The notes: generated by a model not told the origin, from the letters alone. 64,000 nucleotides of DNA from Prauserella muralis (GCF_003202285.1 NZ_MASW01000002.1:372001-436000); one strand, 5' to 3'. Shown: positions 32,896 through 41,753, numbered from the stretch's first letter. Program-made: numbers and translations.

Positions 32896-34290
32896 ATGGC
32901 AGAGCAGACTTTCGACGTGGTGGTCATCGGCGGGGGACCGGTCGGCGAGAACGCCGCGGCCCGTGCCGTGCGCGGCGGCCTGACGGCCGCGCTCGTCGAG
33001 CACGAACGCTTCGGCGGCGAGTGCTCGTACTGGGCCTGTATTCCGAGCAAAGCGTTGCTGCGGCCGGGAAACCTGCTCGCCGCCGTGCGCAGGATGCCCG
33101 GCGTCGGGGAGGGGGCCAAGCTCGATCCGGGCGCGGTGTTCGCACGCCGCGACTCCTTCGTCTCGAACGGTGACGACTCCGGCCAGTTCGAGTGGGCCCG
33201 CGGTGCCGGGGTGGAGCCCGTGCGCGCGTTCGCCAGGATCACCGGTGACCGCGAGGTGACGCTCGACGACGGCCGGGTGTTGCGGGCGCGGCACGCGGTG
33301 GTGGTGTGCACCGGCAGCGTGCCCCGCGACCCGGGCATCGAGGGACTCGACCGGGTGCCGGTGTGGGGGTCGCGGGAGGCGACGACGGCCTCCGAGGTCC
33401 CCGGCAGGCTGGCCGTGCTCGGCGGCGGCGTGGTCGGCGTGGAGATGGCGCAGGCGTGGGCCCGCCTCGGCTCGGAGGTCGACCTGATCGTGTCGGGCGA
33501 GCGGCCGCTGCCGCGTTACGCGCCGTTCGCGGGTGACGCCGTGGCGGAGGGATTGCGCGCCGACGGCGTGCGGGTGCACCTCGGTGTCCGCGCGGAGCGT
33601 GTGTCTACAGTGGATGGCGGCGCGGTGCGGCTCGAGCTGTCGGGCGGTGACCACGTCGACGCGGACAAGCTGCTCGTGGCGACCGGGCGCAGGCCGGCCA
33701 CCGACGACATCGGCCTCGACGTGGTGGGCCTGGAACCCGGTGCGCCGCTCCGGGTCGGCGACGACGGCCAGGTGTCCGGAGTGGACGGTGGGTGGCTGTA
33801 CGCGGCCGGTGACGTCACGGGCAGGGCGTTGCTCACGCACCAGGGCAAGTACGCGGCCCGGGTGGTCGGCGACGTGGTCGCGGCCAGGGCGCGGGGCGAG
33901 CGCGCGGAGCCGGTGCCGTGGAGCCGCTACGCGGCCACGGCCGACCATCATGCCGTGCCGCAGGTGGTGTTCACCGATCCCGAGGTGGCCTCCGTCGGAC
34001 TGACCGGCGCCGAGGGCCCGGAGCACCGCGTGCTCGATCTCGACATCGCGGTCGCGGGGTCGGCGCTGCACGCCGAGGGCTACACCGGCACGGTGCGGAT
34101 GGTGGTGGACACCGAGCGGGAGGTGCTGCTCGGGATGACCCTCGTCGGGCAGGACGTTGCCGAGCTGCTGCATTCGGCCACGATCGCCGTGGTGGGCGAG
34201 GTTCCGCTGCGGCGGCTGTGGCACGCGGTGCCGTCGTTCCCCACGATCAGCGAGGTGTGGCTGCGCCTGCTGGAGGAGTACGGCCTGTGA
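32896..34290 (+). CDS. Pyridine-nucleotide disulfide oxidoreductase with CSYWAC redox motif
   Basis: 464 aa. FAD motif 'VVVIGGGPVGENAAARAV', NAD(P) motif 'LAVLGGGVVGVEMAQAWA', the second FAD motif 'GWLYAAGDVTGRALL' and a C-terminal 'HAVPSFPTISE' His/Glu pair place it with dihydrolipoamide dehydrogenase and mercuric reductase. The redox centre is 'GGECSYWACIPSK': the CxxxxC spacing is kept but the usual TCLNxG is replaced. The physiological disulfide is unknown. ATG 32896 is preferred; a GTG at 32869 would add 9 residues. It is divergent from the Lsr2-like gene with a 111-base gap. Confidence 0.88.
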   Translation: MAEQTFDVVVIGGGPVGENAAARAVRGGLTAALVEHERFGGECSYWACIPSKALLRPGNLLAAVRRMPGVGEGAKLDPGAVFARRDSFVSNGDDSGQFEWARGAGVEPVRAFARITGDREVTLDDGRVLRARHAVVVCTGSVPRDPGIEGLDRVPVWGSREATTASEVPGRLAVLGGGVVGVEMAQAWARLGSEVDLIVSGERPLPRYAPFAGDAVAEGLRADGVRVHLGVRAERVSTVDGGAVRLELSGGDHVDADKLLVATGRRPATDDIGLDVVGLEPGAPLRVGDDGQVSGVDGGWLYAAGDVTGRALLTHQGKYAARVVGDVVAARARGERAEPVPWSRYAATADHHAVPQVVFTDPEVASVGLTGAEGPEHRVLDLDIAVAGSALHAEGYTGTVRMVVDTEREVLLGMTLVGQDVAELLHSATIAVVGEVPLRRLWHAVPSFPTISEVWLRLLEEYGL

Positions 34291-34312
34291 ACGGATTCCG
34301 GGTCCCGCCGTC

Positions 34313-35713
34313 TCATTCGGACAGCGGGATGCCGAGTGCGGCCCGCGCGGCGTCGGCCAGCACCTCGTCGTCCGGCCGGGACTGCCCGTCCCGCCTGCAG
34401 GCGAGCACGATGCGCACGGTGACGCCGCTGACCGAGCTGAGGTAGGCGGCGCCCGCGAAGCTGGGCGCGGGCTCCGGCCAGCGTCCTGCCTCGGTGGCGA
34501 GGTCGGTGACCGTCCCGGTGCCCGGGGTGTCGGCCAGTTCCCGGAAACCGGCCGCCTGCCGCTCGTCGGCGAACGTCAGCGCGGCCACCGACACGGCGAC
34601 CCGCGTGCCGTTCAGGGTGGCCTCGTAACTGCCGCGCCGCAGCCCCTCGCAGCCGCCTTCGGCAAGGCGGGCTTGCACGTCACCGGTGGCGTGCGCGGCG
34701 CAGTCGGTGGCCGCGTCCGTGGCGCGCTCGGTGAACCGGACCCCGCCGGTGGTGACCACGACCGGGGCGGGTGTCGTCGGCGAGGGACTCTCGCCCGCCG
34801 TGGAGTCGCCCGCCGCACCCGTGGCGATCGTGAGCGTGGCGGCGGCGACGGCGACGAGCAGCCCCGCGGCGGCGTACGGCTGCCACCGCCGCGGCCTGCC
34901 CCGCCTGCGCCGAACGACGGGTGGTGCCGGAGCCGGCGCAGTCCGGGGAACGGGCTGGGGCAGCGGGCGGGGCACGGGTCGCGGCGCGGGGACCGTCGTG
35001 GTGGTCCGGACCGGTGCCTGCGACGTAGGTGGTGCCGGTGGTGCGTGCTGTGGCCGTGGTGCCGCCGGGGGGTCGAGGGGGACGGTGTGGGCCGGATCGG
35101 TGAGGGGGTCCTCGTCGGTGCCGAAGCCCTCGGCGGCGAGGGCCTCGTCGTCCAGGTCGGCCGAGGGCGCGAACTCGTGGATGAGCGCCAGCGCCCGGCG
35201 TGCGGACAGCTCCCGCTCCGCCGAGGCCAGTGAGACGGCGGCGGCGAGCATGGCGGTGGCCGTGGGGTACACGACGCGCACCGGCCCCGCCAGGTCGGCA
35301 GGCGGCTGCTCGACCGTCTCGACGAAGGGCCCGACCGCGACGATCGTGCCCACCGCCGTGTCCGGTTCCCGCGCGCGGACCCGCTCGGTGAGCGCGCGGG
35401 CGCGGGCCAGTGGCTCGACGGCGGGATGCACCGCGCCCTCGCCGCTCACCAGTGGCCAGCCGTCGGCCTTCCACTGGTGGTCCAATGGCGCTTCGAGTCG
35501 CATCGCGGGGTCGGGCAGGTCGACGCCGACCACGATGACCACACCGTGCGGAAGGACCAGCACGGCGTCGACGGCGGCGGACGAGTCCGGCGGCCGCAGG
35601 CCGACGAGGCCCACTCCGCCGACGACGTGCCTGCCCCTGCCGAGCGATGCCAGCGCCGCGCGGACGTCCTCGGAGACGCGCGCGGGGCGCTCCGGGAACC
35701 GGACGAGTCGCAC
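34313..35713 (-). CDS. Unknown protein with Pro-rich linker and one membrane segment
   Basis: 466 aa. I do not recognise a named family. Residues 1-200 look like a folded cytoplasmic domain; 'VLPHGVVIVVGVDL' and 'LDHQWKADGWPLVSGEG' recall nuclease-related (NERD-like) sequences, but this is weak. Residues about 205-280 are Pro/Thr/Arg-rich. A membrane segment follows (about 290-310, 'YAAAGLLVAVAAATLTIATGAAG'). The extracytoplasmic C-terminal domain has three Cys (two in 'CAAH...GGCEG', one in 'VLACRRDG'). GGAGG lies 6 bases before the GTG. Confidence 0.7.
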   Translation of the reverse strand: MRLVRFPERPARVSEDVRAALASLGRGRHVVGGVGLVGLRPPDSSAAVDAVLVLPHGVVIVVGVDLPDPAMRLEAPLDHQWKADGWPLVSGEGAVHPAVEPLARARALTERVRAREPDTAVGTIVAVGPFVETVEQPPADLAGPVRVVYPTATAMLAAAVSLASAERELSARRALALIHEFAPSADLDDEALAAEGFGTDEDPLTDPAHTVPLDPPAAPRPQHAPPAPPTSQAPVRTTTTVPAPRPVPRPLPQPVPRTAPAPAPPVVRRRRGRPRRWQPYAAAGLLVAVAAATLTIATGAAGDSTAGESPSPTTPAPVVVTTGGVRFTERATDAATDCAAHATGDVQARLAEGGCEGLRRGSYEATLNGTRVAVSVAALTFADERQAAGFRELADTPGTGTVTDLATEAGRWPEPAPSFAGAAYLSSVSGVTVRIVLACRRDGQSRPDDEVLADAARAALGIPLSE

Positions 35714-35800
35714 GAGTTACCTCCCCTGACCCTGCCTCGCGGTGGTGACACGCTAGCGCGCCCTCCGTGCCGCCGCCGCACAGCGGTGTGCGCGCAAAGT

Positions 35801-35817
35801 GACCATTGACAGTGGTC
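35801..35817 (+). promoter_or_regulatory. Candidate -35 element within an inverted repeat (subtilase promoter)
   Basis: TTGACA (35806-35811) is enclosed by GACCA and TGGTC arms (35801-35817). A matching -10 box is not clear. The ATG of the subtilase is about 70 bases further on. Confidence 0.3.
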
Positions 35818-35886
35818 CGCGTCACCTAGTTGAGTGCTACTCGTTGGTAGGTACGTCCAGGTGATCCTCGCGTTCTGGAGGCCGAA

Positions 35887-37350
35887 ATGAGCCTAGGCCG
35901 GCTGCGACGATCGACGTTGATCGTCGCCTGTGTCACGGTCCTGTCCCTGTCCGGCACGGTTCCGGCCCAGGCCGAGCAGTCGTCTGCCCCGGTGTCCGAC
36001 ACCCTGGGCTCGCTGCTGGCGACGGCCTCCGGTGCCGCGAGAGTCACCGCGCTGGTGCACGGCAGTGACCTGGCCGCGGCCGAGAACGCCGTCCGCGAGG
36101 CGGGGCTGACGCGGATCACGGCCTTCCGCAAGATCGGCGTCGTCGCCGCCACCGGCACGGCCGACCAGGTGCGCGCCGTGCGGCAGGCCGCCGGTGTGAC
36201 CTACGTCGAGAACAACGACCCGCTGCGGGTCTACGCCAGTTCGGGCACGCAGGCCACGCGCAGCCTGGAGGCGCAGCAGACGCTGACCGGTGCCGACGGC
36301 ACCAAGCTGACCGGCACGGGCGTCGGCGTCGCCGTGATCGACACCGGCGTGGACCCGACGCATCCGGCGTTTTCGGCCAAGGACGGCTCGAGCCGCGTGG
36401 TGGCCAACCTCAAGAGCCTCTGCGCGCAGGGCACCGACACCGGCTGCATCGTCAAGGTGCCGAACTCCGTGGACACCGACACGCTGTCGCTCGGCGGCCA
36501 CGGAACGCACGTCACCGGCATTGCTGCGGGTAACGACTTCACCTTGTCGGGTGGCACTCGAGTGGGTGGTACGGCACCTGGCTCGAAGATCACCTCCATC
36601 TCCACCGGCGCGGCGCTGCTCGTGCTCGGCTCGGACGCCGCGCTGAACTGGGTGCTGGAGAACCACCGCGCGCCCTGCGGCGCCGGAGTGTCGGCGCAGG
36701 CGTGCCCGCCGATCAAGGTCATCAACAACTCCTACGGGCCCAGCGGCGGTGGCGGGTTCGACCCCAACTCCGCCACGGTGAAGCTGCAGCGCGCGCTGGC
36801 CGCCGAGGGTGTGGTGACCGTCTGGGCCAACGGCAACGACGGCGGCGACGGCTCGCAGAACCTGTCCAACCCGCCCGGCCAGGACCCGACGCCCGGCATC
36901 CTGTCGGTGGCGTCCTACAACGACCAGGGCACCGGCACCCGCGACGGGACCGTGTCGGACTACTCGTCGCGCGGTGCGGCGAACGACCAGCAGAGCTGGC
37001 CGGACATCTCGGCTCCCGGCGAGAACATCCTGTCGGCGTGCAGGCCGTACCTGCCGATCTGCTCCACCGGCCTGCAGCCGGTGAACGGGCCCGGCATGCT
37101 CGACCTCGGCACCTACAACGTGATCAGCGGGACGTCGATGGCGGCGCCGCAGATCACCGGCATCGTGGCGCAGCTGTACCAGGCCAAGCCGGACGCCACG
37201 CCCGCCGAGATCGAGGACGCGCTGAAGTCGACGGCGTACAAGTACACCGACGGCGCGCCGTACCAGCAGGCAGGCCCGTACACGTCCAGCTTCGACAAGG
37301 GCACCGGCCTCGCCGACGTGGTCGCCGCCGTCGGCGCCCTCACCAACTAG
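35887..37350 (+). CDS. Secreted subtilisin-like serine protease (S8)
   Basis: 487 aa. A Sec signal peptide (about 1-29, ending 'VPAQA') is followed by an inhibitor-I9-like propeptide (about 45-110) and the peptidase S8 domain. The catalytic triad is Asp152 (AVIDTGVD), His205 (GGHGTHVTG) and Ser417 (ISGTSMAAP), with oxyanion 'NGND' near 318. The protease should be exported and self-processed. GGAGG precedes the ATG. A family B palindrome begins 14 bases after the stop and may act as its terminator. Confidence 0.95.
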   Translation: MSLGRLRRSTLIVACVTVLSLSGTVPAQAEQSSAPVSDTLGSLLATASGAARVTALVHGSDLAAAENAVREAGLTRITAFRKIGVVAATGTADQVRAVRQAAGVTYVENNDPLRVYASSGTQATRSLEAQQTLTGADGTKLTGTGVGVAVIDTGVDPTHPAFSAKDGSSRVVANLKSLCAQGTDTGCIVKVPNSVDTDTLSLGGHGTHVTGIAAGNDFTLSGGTRVGGTAPGSKITSISTGAALLVLGSDAALNWVLENHRAPCGAGVSAQACPPIKVINNSYGPSGGGGFDPNSATVKLQRALAAEGVVTVWANGNDGGDGSQNLSNPPGQDPTPGILSVASYNDQGTGTRDGTVSDYSSRGAANDQQSWPDISAPGENILSACRPYLPICSTGLQPVNGPGMLDLGTYNVISGTSMAAPQITGIVAQLYQAKPDATPAEIEDALKSTAYKYTDGAPYQQAGPYTSSFDKGTGLADVVAAVGALTN

Positions 37351-37363
37351 CGCACCCGGCCCC

Positions 37364-37416
37364 GAGCCGAAGGTGACCTCGGGTACGTACCAGGTACCCA
37401 CGGTGCCCTTCGGCTC
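37364..37416. repeat. Dispersed repeat family B, copy 3 (inverted repeat)
   Basis: GAGCCGAAGG...GGGTAC faces GTACCCACGG...CTTCGGCTC, 23-base arms with a few mismatches around a 7-base centre. It is 14 bases after the subtilase stop. The 311-base gap 37351-37661 holds this, the family C palindrome and the DUF3145 leader, and no gene. Confidence 0.8.
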
Positions 37417-37451
37417 GGTGGCCGCGGTCCCTGGCATCGCCGCAGAAGCGG

Positions 37452-37500
37452 GAGCAAGGGACATTTACTCTCGTTTTGTGGGAGTAAAGGTCCCTTGCTC
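37452..37500. repeat. Palindrome family C (hairpin, 21-base arms)
   Basis: GAGCAAGGGACATTTACTC (arm 37452-37472) pairs with GAGTAAAGGTCCCTTGCTC (arm 37480-37500), with two mismatches and a 7-base loop containing TTTT. It is notably AT-richer than its surroundings. Only one copy is in this window. It could be a terminator or another dispersed element. Confidence 0.75.
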
Positions 37501-37661
37501 ACCCCCTGGTGCTCACTGACCGGGTGTGATTTCTGGTGCTCATGTGGCCAAATGGGTGAGCGCAGTGCAGAATGTGGCGCAGGAGTCGCCACCCGCTGAG
37601 GTGTCCGTCGCTCGCGAGGTCGTAGGGGAAGACGCCCCTCGTCGAGCAGCGGAGGTCAGCA

Positions 37662-38153
37662 GTGAGCACTCGTGGCGTGGTGTACGTCCACTCGTCGCCG
37701 TCTGCGGTTTGCCCGCACGTCGAGTGGGCCATCTCCGGCACCCTGGGTGGCCGGGTCGAGTTGCGCTGGACGGCCCAGCCGGCCGCTCCTGGGCAGCTGA
37801 GGGCCGAGTGTGACTGGCGCGCGCCCACGGGCACGGCCGGCAAGCTCGCCGCGGCCCTCAAGGCGTGGCCGATGCTGCGCTTCGAAGTCACCGAGGAGCC
37901 GAGCCCCGGCGTCGACGGGCAGCGGTTCTGCTACGCGCCCGGCCTCGGCCTCTGGCACGCGCGCACCAGTGCCAACGGCGACATCGTCGTGGGCGAGGAC
38001 CAGCTGCGGTCGCTGGTCGCCCGCAGCAGGGCGGGGGAGCAGCTCGCGCACAAGCTCGACGAGCTGCTCGGCGCCAGCTGGGACGAGGCACTGGAGCCGT
38101 TCCGGCACGCGGGCGACGGCGCGCCCGTCACCTGGCTGCATCAGGTGGGCTGA
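37662..38153 (+). CDS. DUF3145 family protein
   Basis: 163 aa, soluble. 'GVVYVHSSPSAVCPHVEWAISGTLG' and 'WRAPTGTAGKLAAALKAWPMLRFEVTEEPSPG.DG.RFCY.P.LGLWHA' are DUF3145 hallmarks, a family restricted to actinobacteria. It is commonly found close to fatty-acid synthesis genes, as here, but no function is known. GGAGG lies 7 bases before the GTG. Confidence 0.9.
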   Translation: MSTRGVVYVHSSPSAVCPHVEWAISGTLGGRVELRWTAQPAAPGQLRAECDWRAPTGTAGKLAAALKAWPMLRFEVTEEPSPGVDGQRFCYAPGLGLWHARTSANGDIVVGEDQLRSLVARSRAGEQLAHKLDELLGASWDEALEPFRHAGDGAPVTWLHQVG

Positions 38154-38163
38154 GCTGCCTCGT

Positions 38164-38169
38164 TAGTCT
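38164..38169 (+). promoter_or_regulatory. Putative -10 box, leaderless start of the next gene
   Basis: TAGTCT ends 6 bases before the GTG at 38176 with no Shine-Dalgarno, the same layout as at 93-98, 2264-2269 and 14115-14120. Confidence 0.4.
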
Positions 38170-38175
38170 GACGGC

Positions 38176-38766
38176 GTGCCGACCACGTCGTCCTCGAGCC
38201 ACCTGCGCTGGCTGGTGCCGGTGCTGATCGTGGTGGTCTCGCTGACGGTCGGCGGCGGGCTGCTCGCCAGGGAGCTGTACCAGCCGCCCATGGCCGACGA
38301 GGACGTCCGGCCCACCCGGCCGACCACCGCGGCGGTGCCCGCAGGCCGCCAGCCCGGTCCCGGCCGGGTGGAGCTGACCACCGACGCCGCGGCGCATCCG
38401 CAGGCCGAGCCGGTGCGCGCCCTGCTGCAGGCCCACTTCGACGCCATCAACCGCCGCGACTACGACCAGTGGGCGGGCACCGTCGTGACGGCCCGCGTGC
38501 AGGCGCAGCCGAGGCAGGAGTGGCTCGCCAACTACCGCAGCACCCGCGACGGCAGCATCCTCGTCTACCGCATCGAGGCCGCCCCCGGACAGCGGCTCAC
38601 CGCGCTCATCGGCTTCACCAGCACCCAGCACGTCGCCGACGCGCCGCCCGACCTGCCCCGCGACTGCATCCGCTGGCGTCTCGCGCTGCCCCTCACCCAG
38701 GAGTACGGCGAGTGGCGCATCGACACCATTCCTGCGGGTTCGACACCCGAACGCGAACCCTGCTGA
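38176..38766 (+). CDS. Membrane-anchored NTF2-like hypothetical protein
   Basis: 196 aa. One N-terminal membrane segment (about 11-31, 'WLVPVLIVVVSLTVGGGLLA'), a Pro-rich linker, then an extracytoplasmic domain resembling the SnoaL/NTF2-like fold ('VRALLQAHFDAINRRDYDQWAGTV'). Function unknown. It lies convergent to accD with 16 bases between. Confidence 0.75.
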   Translation: MPTTSSSSHLRWLVPVLIVVVSLTVGGGLLARELYQPPMADEDVRPTRPTTAAVPAGRQPGPGRVELTTDAAAHPQAEPVRALLQAHFDAINRRDYDQWAGTVVTARVQAQPRQEWLANYRSTRDGSILVYRIEAAPGQRLTALIGFTSTQHVADAPPDLPRDCIRWRLALPLTQEYGEWRIDTIPAGSTPEREPC

Positions 38767-38782
38767 TCCCGGCCCGCGCCGG

Positions 38783-40204
38783 TCACAGCGGGATGTTGCC
38801 GTGGTGACCGCGGCCCGCGGGCGCGGCGGCCAGCGCCTCCGCCACGACGCGGCGCGTGTGGCGGGGCTCGATCACCGCGTCCACCACGCCGATCTCCAGT
38901 GCCCTGCCGACCCCGCCCGCGACCCGCTCGTGCTCGGCGACCAGCCGGGCCAGCAGCGCCTCGCGCTCGTCCTCCGGCGCGGCGGCGAGCGCGCGGCGGT
39001 GCAGCACGCCCACGGCGGCCCGCGCACCCATCACCGCGACCTCCGCCTCCGGCCACGCGAACACCGCCGTGGCCCCCAGCGACCGCGCGTTCATCGCGAT
39101 GTAGGCGCCGCCGTAGGACTTGCGCAGCACCAGCGTCACCCTCGGCACCACGGCCTCGCCGAAGGCGTGCAGAAGTTTCGCGCCCCTGCGCACGACCCCG
39201 CCCCACTCCTGGTCGACGCCCGGCAGGTAGCCGGGCACGTCCACCAGCACCAGCAGCGGCACGCCGAACGCGTCGCACATCCGGACGAACCGGGCCGCCT
39301 TCTCCGCGGCCAGCGAGTCGAGACAGCCGCCCTTGCGCAGCGGGTTGTTGGCCAGCACCCCGACCGCGCGCCCGCCGAGCCTGCCCAGTCCCGTCACGAG
39401 GTTCGGCGCCCACCGGGGCTGCAGTTCCTCGAACGAGCCGCCGTCGACGACACCGCACACCACAGGCCGGATGTCGTAGGCCCGCTGCGGGCGGTCGGGC
39501 AGCAGGGCCCGCAGCTCCGGCTCGTCGCGCACGGCGGCGGGGTCGAACAGTCCCGGCCGCCCGAGCAGCCCGGTGAGCCGCCGCGCCCGCGCGAAGGCGT
39601 CGGCCTCGGACGCGGCGACGACGTGCACGACACCGGACTTCCTGCCATGGGCCTCGGCGCCGCCGAGTTGTTCCTGGTCGATGTGCTCGCCGGTCACGCT
39701 GCGCACCACGTCCGGCCCCGTGACGAACACCCGGCCCGCGGGAGCGAGCACGACGACGTCGGTGAGCGCCGGCCCGTAGGCCGCGCCACCCGCGGCGGCG
39801 CCGAGTACGACGGAGATCTGCGGGACGCGCCCCGACGCCCGCACCATGGCGGCGAACACCTGGCCCACGGCGTGCAGCGCCTCGACGCCCTCGGCCAGCC
39901 GGGCACCGCCGGAATGCCACAGGCCGAGCACAGGGCAGCGTTCCCGCACCGCGGTGTCGATGGCGTCGACGATGTGCCTGCAGCCCTCGGTGCCCATGGC
40001 GCCGCCCATGCGGCCCGCGTCGGTGCAGTAGACGACGACCGGCGTGCCGTCGACGCGGCCCCGCGCGGCGTAGACGCCGCTGGAGTCCGCCGGTCGCAAC
40101 GGGACCACCGTGCCGGGGTCGAGCAGGGCGCCGACCCGGAGCACGGGATCACGGGGATCGAGCTCCGGCGATGCGGGCCGGGTGGTGGGCGCCAGGGCGG
40201 TCAT
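38783..40204 (-). CDS. accD: Acyl-CoA carboxylase beta subunit (AccD6-like carboxyltransferase)
   Basis: 473 aa. The carboxyltransferase that transfers CO2 from biotin to acetyl- or propionyl-CoA, giving malonyl- or methylmalonyl-CoA. Crotonase-like halves include 'VLGLWHSGGARLAEGVEAL', 'GAAAGGAAYGPALTD', 'GVLANNPLRKGGCLDSLAAEKAARF' and 'LRKSYGGAYIAMN'. There is no N-terminal zinc finger, as expected for actinobacterial acyl-CoA carboxylases. It sits last in the fab operon, 15 bases after fabF, the position of accD6 in mycobacteria, so malonyl-CoA supply for FAS-II is the likely role. Confidence 0.95.
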   Translation of the reverse strand: MTALAPTTRPASPELDPRDPVLRVGALLDPGTVVPLRPADSSGVYAARGRVDGTPVVVYCTDAGRMGGAMGTEGCRHIVDAIDTAVRERCPVLGLWHSGGARLAEGVEALHAVGQVFAAMVRASGRVPQISVVLGAAAGGAAYGPALTDVVVLAPAGRVFVTGPDVVRSVTGEHIDQEQLGGAEAHGRKSGVVHVVAASEADAFARARRLTGLLGRPGLFDPAAVRDEPELRALLPDRPQRAYDIRPVVCGVVDGGSFEELQPRWAPNLVTGLGRLGGRAVGVLANNPLRKGGCLDSLAAEKAARFVRMCDAFGVPLLVLVDVPGYLPGVDQEWGGVVRRGAKLLHAFGEAVVPRVTLVLRKSYGGAYIAMNARSLGATAVFAWPEAEVAVMGARAAVGVLHRRALAAAPEDEREALLARLVAEHERVAGGVGRALEIGVVDAVIEPRHTRRVVAEALAAAPAGRGHHGNIPL

Positions 40205-40219
40205 CCCACCACCCTGGCA

Positions 40220-41467
40220 TCACGCCGCGGTGAAAAGCAGAGCCGTGTTGTGGCCGCCGAAGCCGAAGGAGTTGCTGATCGCCGCGGTGAGCTGGGCCTT
40301 GCGCGGCTCGCCCGCGACGACGTCGAGCTCGACCTTGGGGTCGAGGTTCTCGAGGTTGAGCGTCGCGGGGACGATCCCGTGGTGGATCGACAGGATCGTC
40401 GTGATCGCCTCGACCGCGCCCGCGCCGCCGACCAGGTGGCCCAGCGCGCTCTTCGGCGCGGTCACCACCGGGTGGTCGCCGATCGCCTTGCGGATGGCCG
40501 CCGCCTCGCCGACGTCACCGACGACGGTGGAGGTCGCGTGCGCGTTGACGTGGCCGACGTCGGCCGACGTCAGCCCGGCCATCTGGATCGCGTGGGTCAT
40601 CGCCGCGATCTGACCGATGCCCTCCGGGTGGTTGCCCGTGATGTGGTAGGCGTCGGAGGTGATGCCCCACCCGCTGAGCCGCGCGTAGATCCTCGCGCCG
40701 CGCGCCTGCGCCCGGTCGGCCCGCTCCAGGACCACCGCACCCGAACCCTCACCCAGCACGAAGCCGTCCCGCTCGGTGTCGAACGGGCGCGACGCGTGCT
40801 CGGGGTCGTCGTTGCGGGTGGAGACGGTCCGCGACTGGGCGAACCCGGCGATGGTGATCGGCGCGATGCAGGCCTCGGCGCCGCCGGCCACCACGACGTC
40901 GGCCCGGCCGGACTGGATCATCTGAAAGCCCGTGGCGATGCCCTCCGCGCCGGAGGCACACGCCGAGGCGGGCGAGTGCACTCCGGCGCGGGCCAGCAGG
41001 TCGATCCCCACGTGTGCCGCGGGGCCGTTGGGCATGAGCATCGGCACGGTGAGCGGCGACACCTTGCGGATGCCGTGCTCCTCCAGCTGGTCGTCCTGCG
41101 TCAGCAGGGTGACCGGGCCGCCGATGCCGGAGCCGATGGAGACGCCGAGCCGCTCGGGCTCCACGTCCGTGTGGTCCTCGGTCTGCTCGGCGAAACCGGC
41201 ATCGGCCCACGCCTGGCGGGCCGCGATGAGCGCGACCTGCTCGCAGCGGTCCAGCCTGCGGGCCTGCACCCGCGGGATGCGCTCGGTCGGCTCCTCGGCG
41301 AGTGAGGCGCCGATCTTGACCGGCAGGTCGAACTTCTCGACCCAGTCGGCCTCGATGGCGCGGACGCCGCTGCGGCCCGCGAGCAGCCCGTCCCACGTGG
41401 ACGCGACGTCCCCGCCGAGCGGCGTGGTGGCGCCGAGCCCGGTGATGACGACGTCGATGTTGCTCAT
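40220..41467 (-). CDS. fabF: 3-oxoacyl-ACP synthase II
   Basis: 415 aa. Condenses acyl-ACP with malonyl-ACP in chain elongation. The active-site Cys lies in 'SPASACASGAEGIATG', the two catalytic His in 'VNAHATSTVVGD' and 'SALGHLVGGAGAVE'. It is complete and begins 'NIDVVITGLGATTPLGG'. It follows acpP with a 40-base gap and precedes accD. Confidence 0.97.
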   Translation of the reverse strand: MSNIDVVITGLGATTPLGGDVASTWDGLLAGRSGVRAIEADWVEKFDLPVKIGASLAEEPTERIPRVQARRLDRCEQVALIAARQAWADAGFAEQTEDHTDVEPERLGVSIGSGIGGPVTLLTQDDQLEEHGIRKVSPLTVPMLMPNGPAAHVGIDLLARAGVHSPASACASGAEGIATGFQMIQSGRADVVVAGGAEACIAPITIAGFAQSRTVSTRNDDPEHASRPFDTERDGFVLGEGSGAVVLERADRAQARGARIYARLSGWGITSDAYHITGNHPEGIGQIAAMTHAIQMAGLTSADVGHVNAHATSTVVGDVGEAAAIRKAIGDHPVVTAPKSALGHLVGGAGAVEAITTILSIHHGIVPATLNLENLDPKVELDVVAGEPRKAQLTAAISNSFGFGGHNTALLFTAA

Positions 41468-41507
41468 TGCATCTCCCCGAGGTGTGCAGGCGAAGTTGCT
41501 TCGCCGG

Positions 41508-41753
41508 TTACTTGGAGTTCGCCGCGACGTAGTCGACGGCGTCCCCGACGGTCTTGAGGTTCGCCAGCTCGTCGTCCGGGATCTTGACGCCGAACTTGTC
41601 CTCGGCCTGCACGGCGATCTCGACCATCGACAGCGAGTCGATGTCCAGGTCGTCCACGAACGACTTCTCCGAGGTCACGTCGTCCTGAGCGACACCGGCG
41701 ACCTCTTCGACGATCTCGGCGAGGCCGGAAAGGATCTCTGCTTTGTCTGCCAC
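41508..41753 (-). CDS. acpP: Acyl carrier protein
   Basis: 81 aa, acidic. The phosphopantetheine attachment Ser is in 'DDLDIDSLSMVEI'. It carries the growing acyl chain between fabD, fabH and fabF, which surround it in the operon. Confidence 0.97.
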   Translation of the reverse strand: MADKAEILSGLAEIVEEVAGVAQDDVTSEKSFVDDLDIDSLSMVEIAVQAEDKFGVKIPDDELANLKTVGDAVDYVAANSK

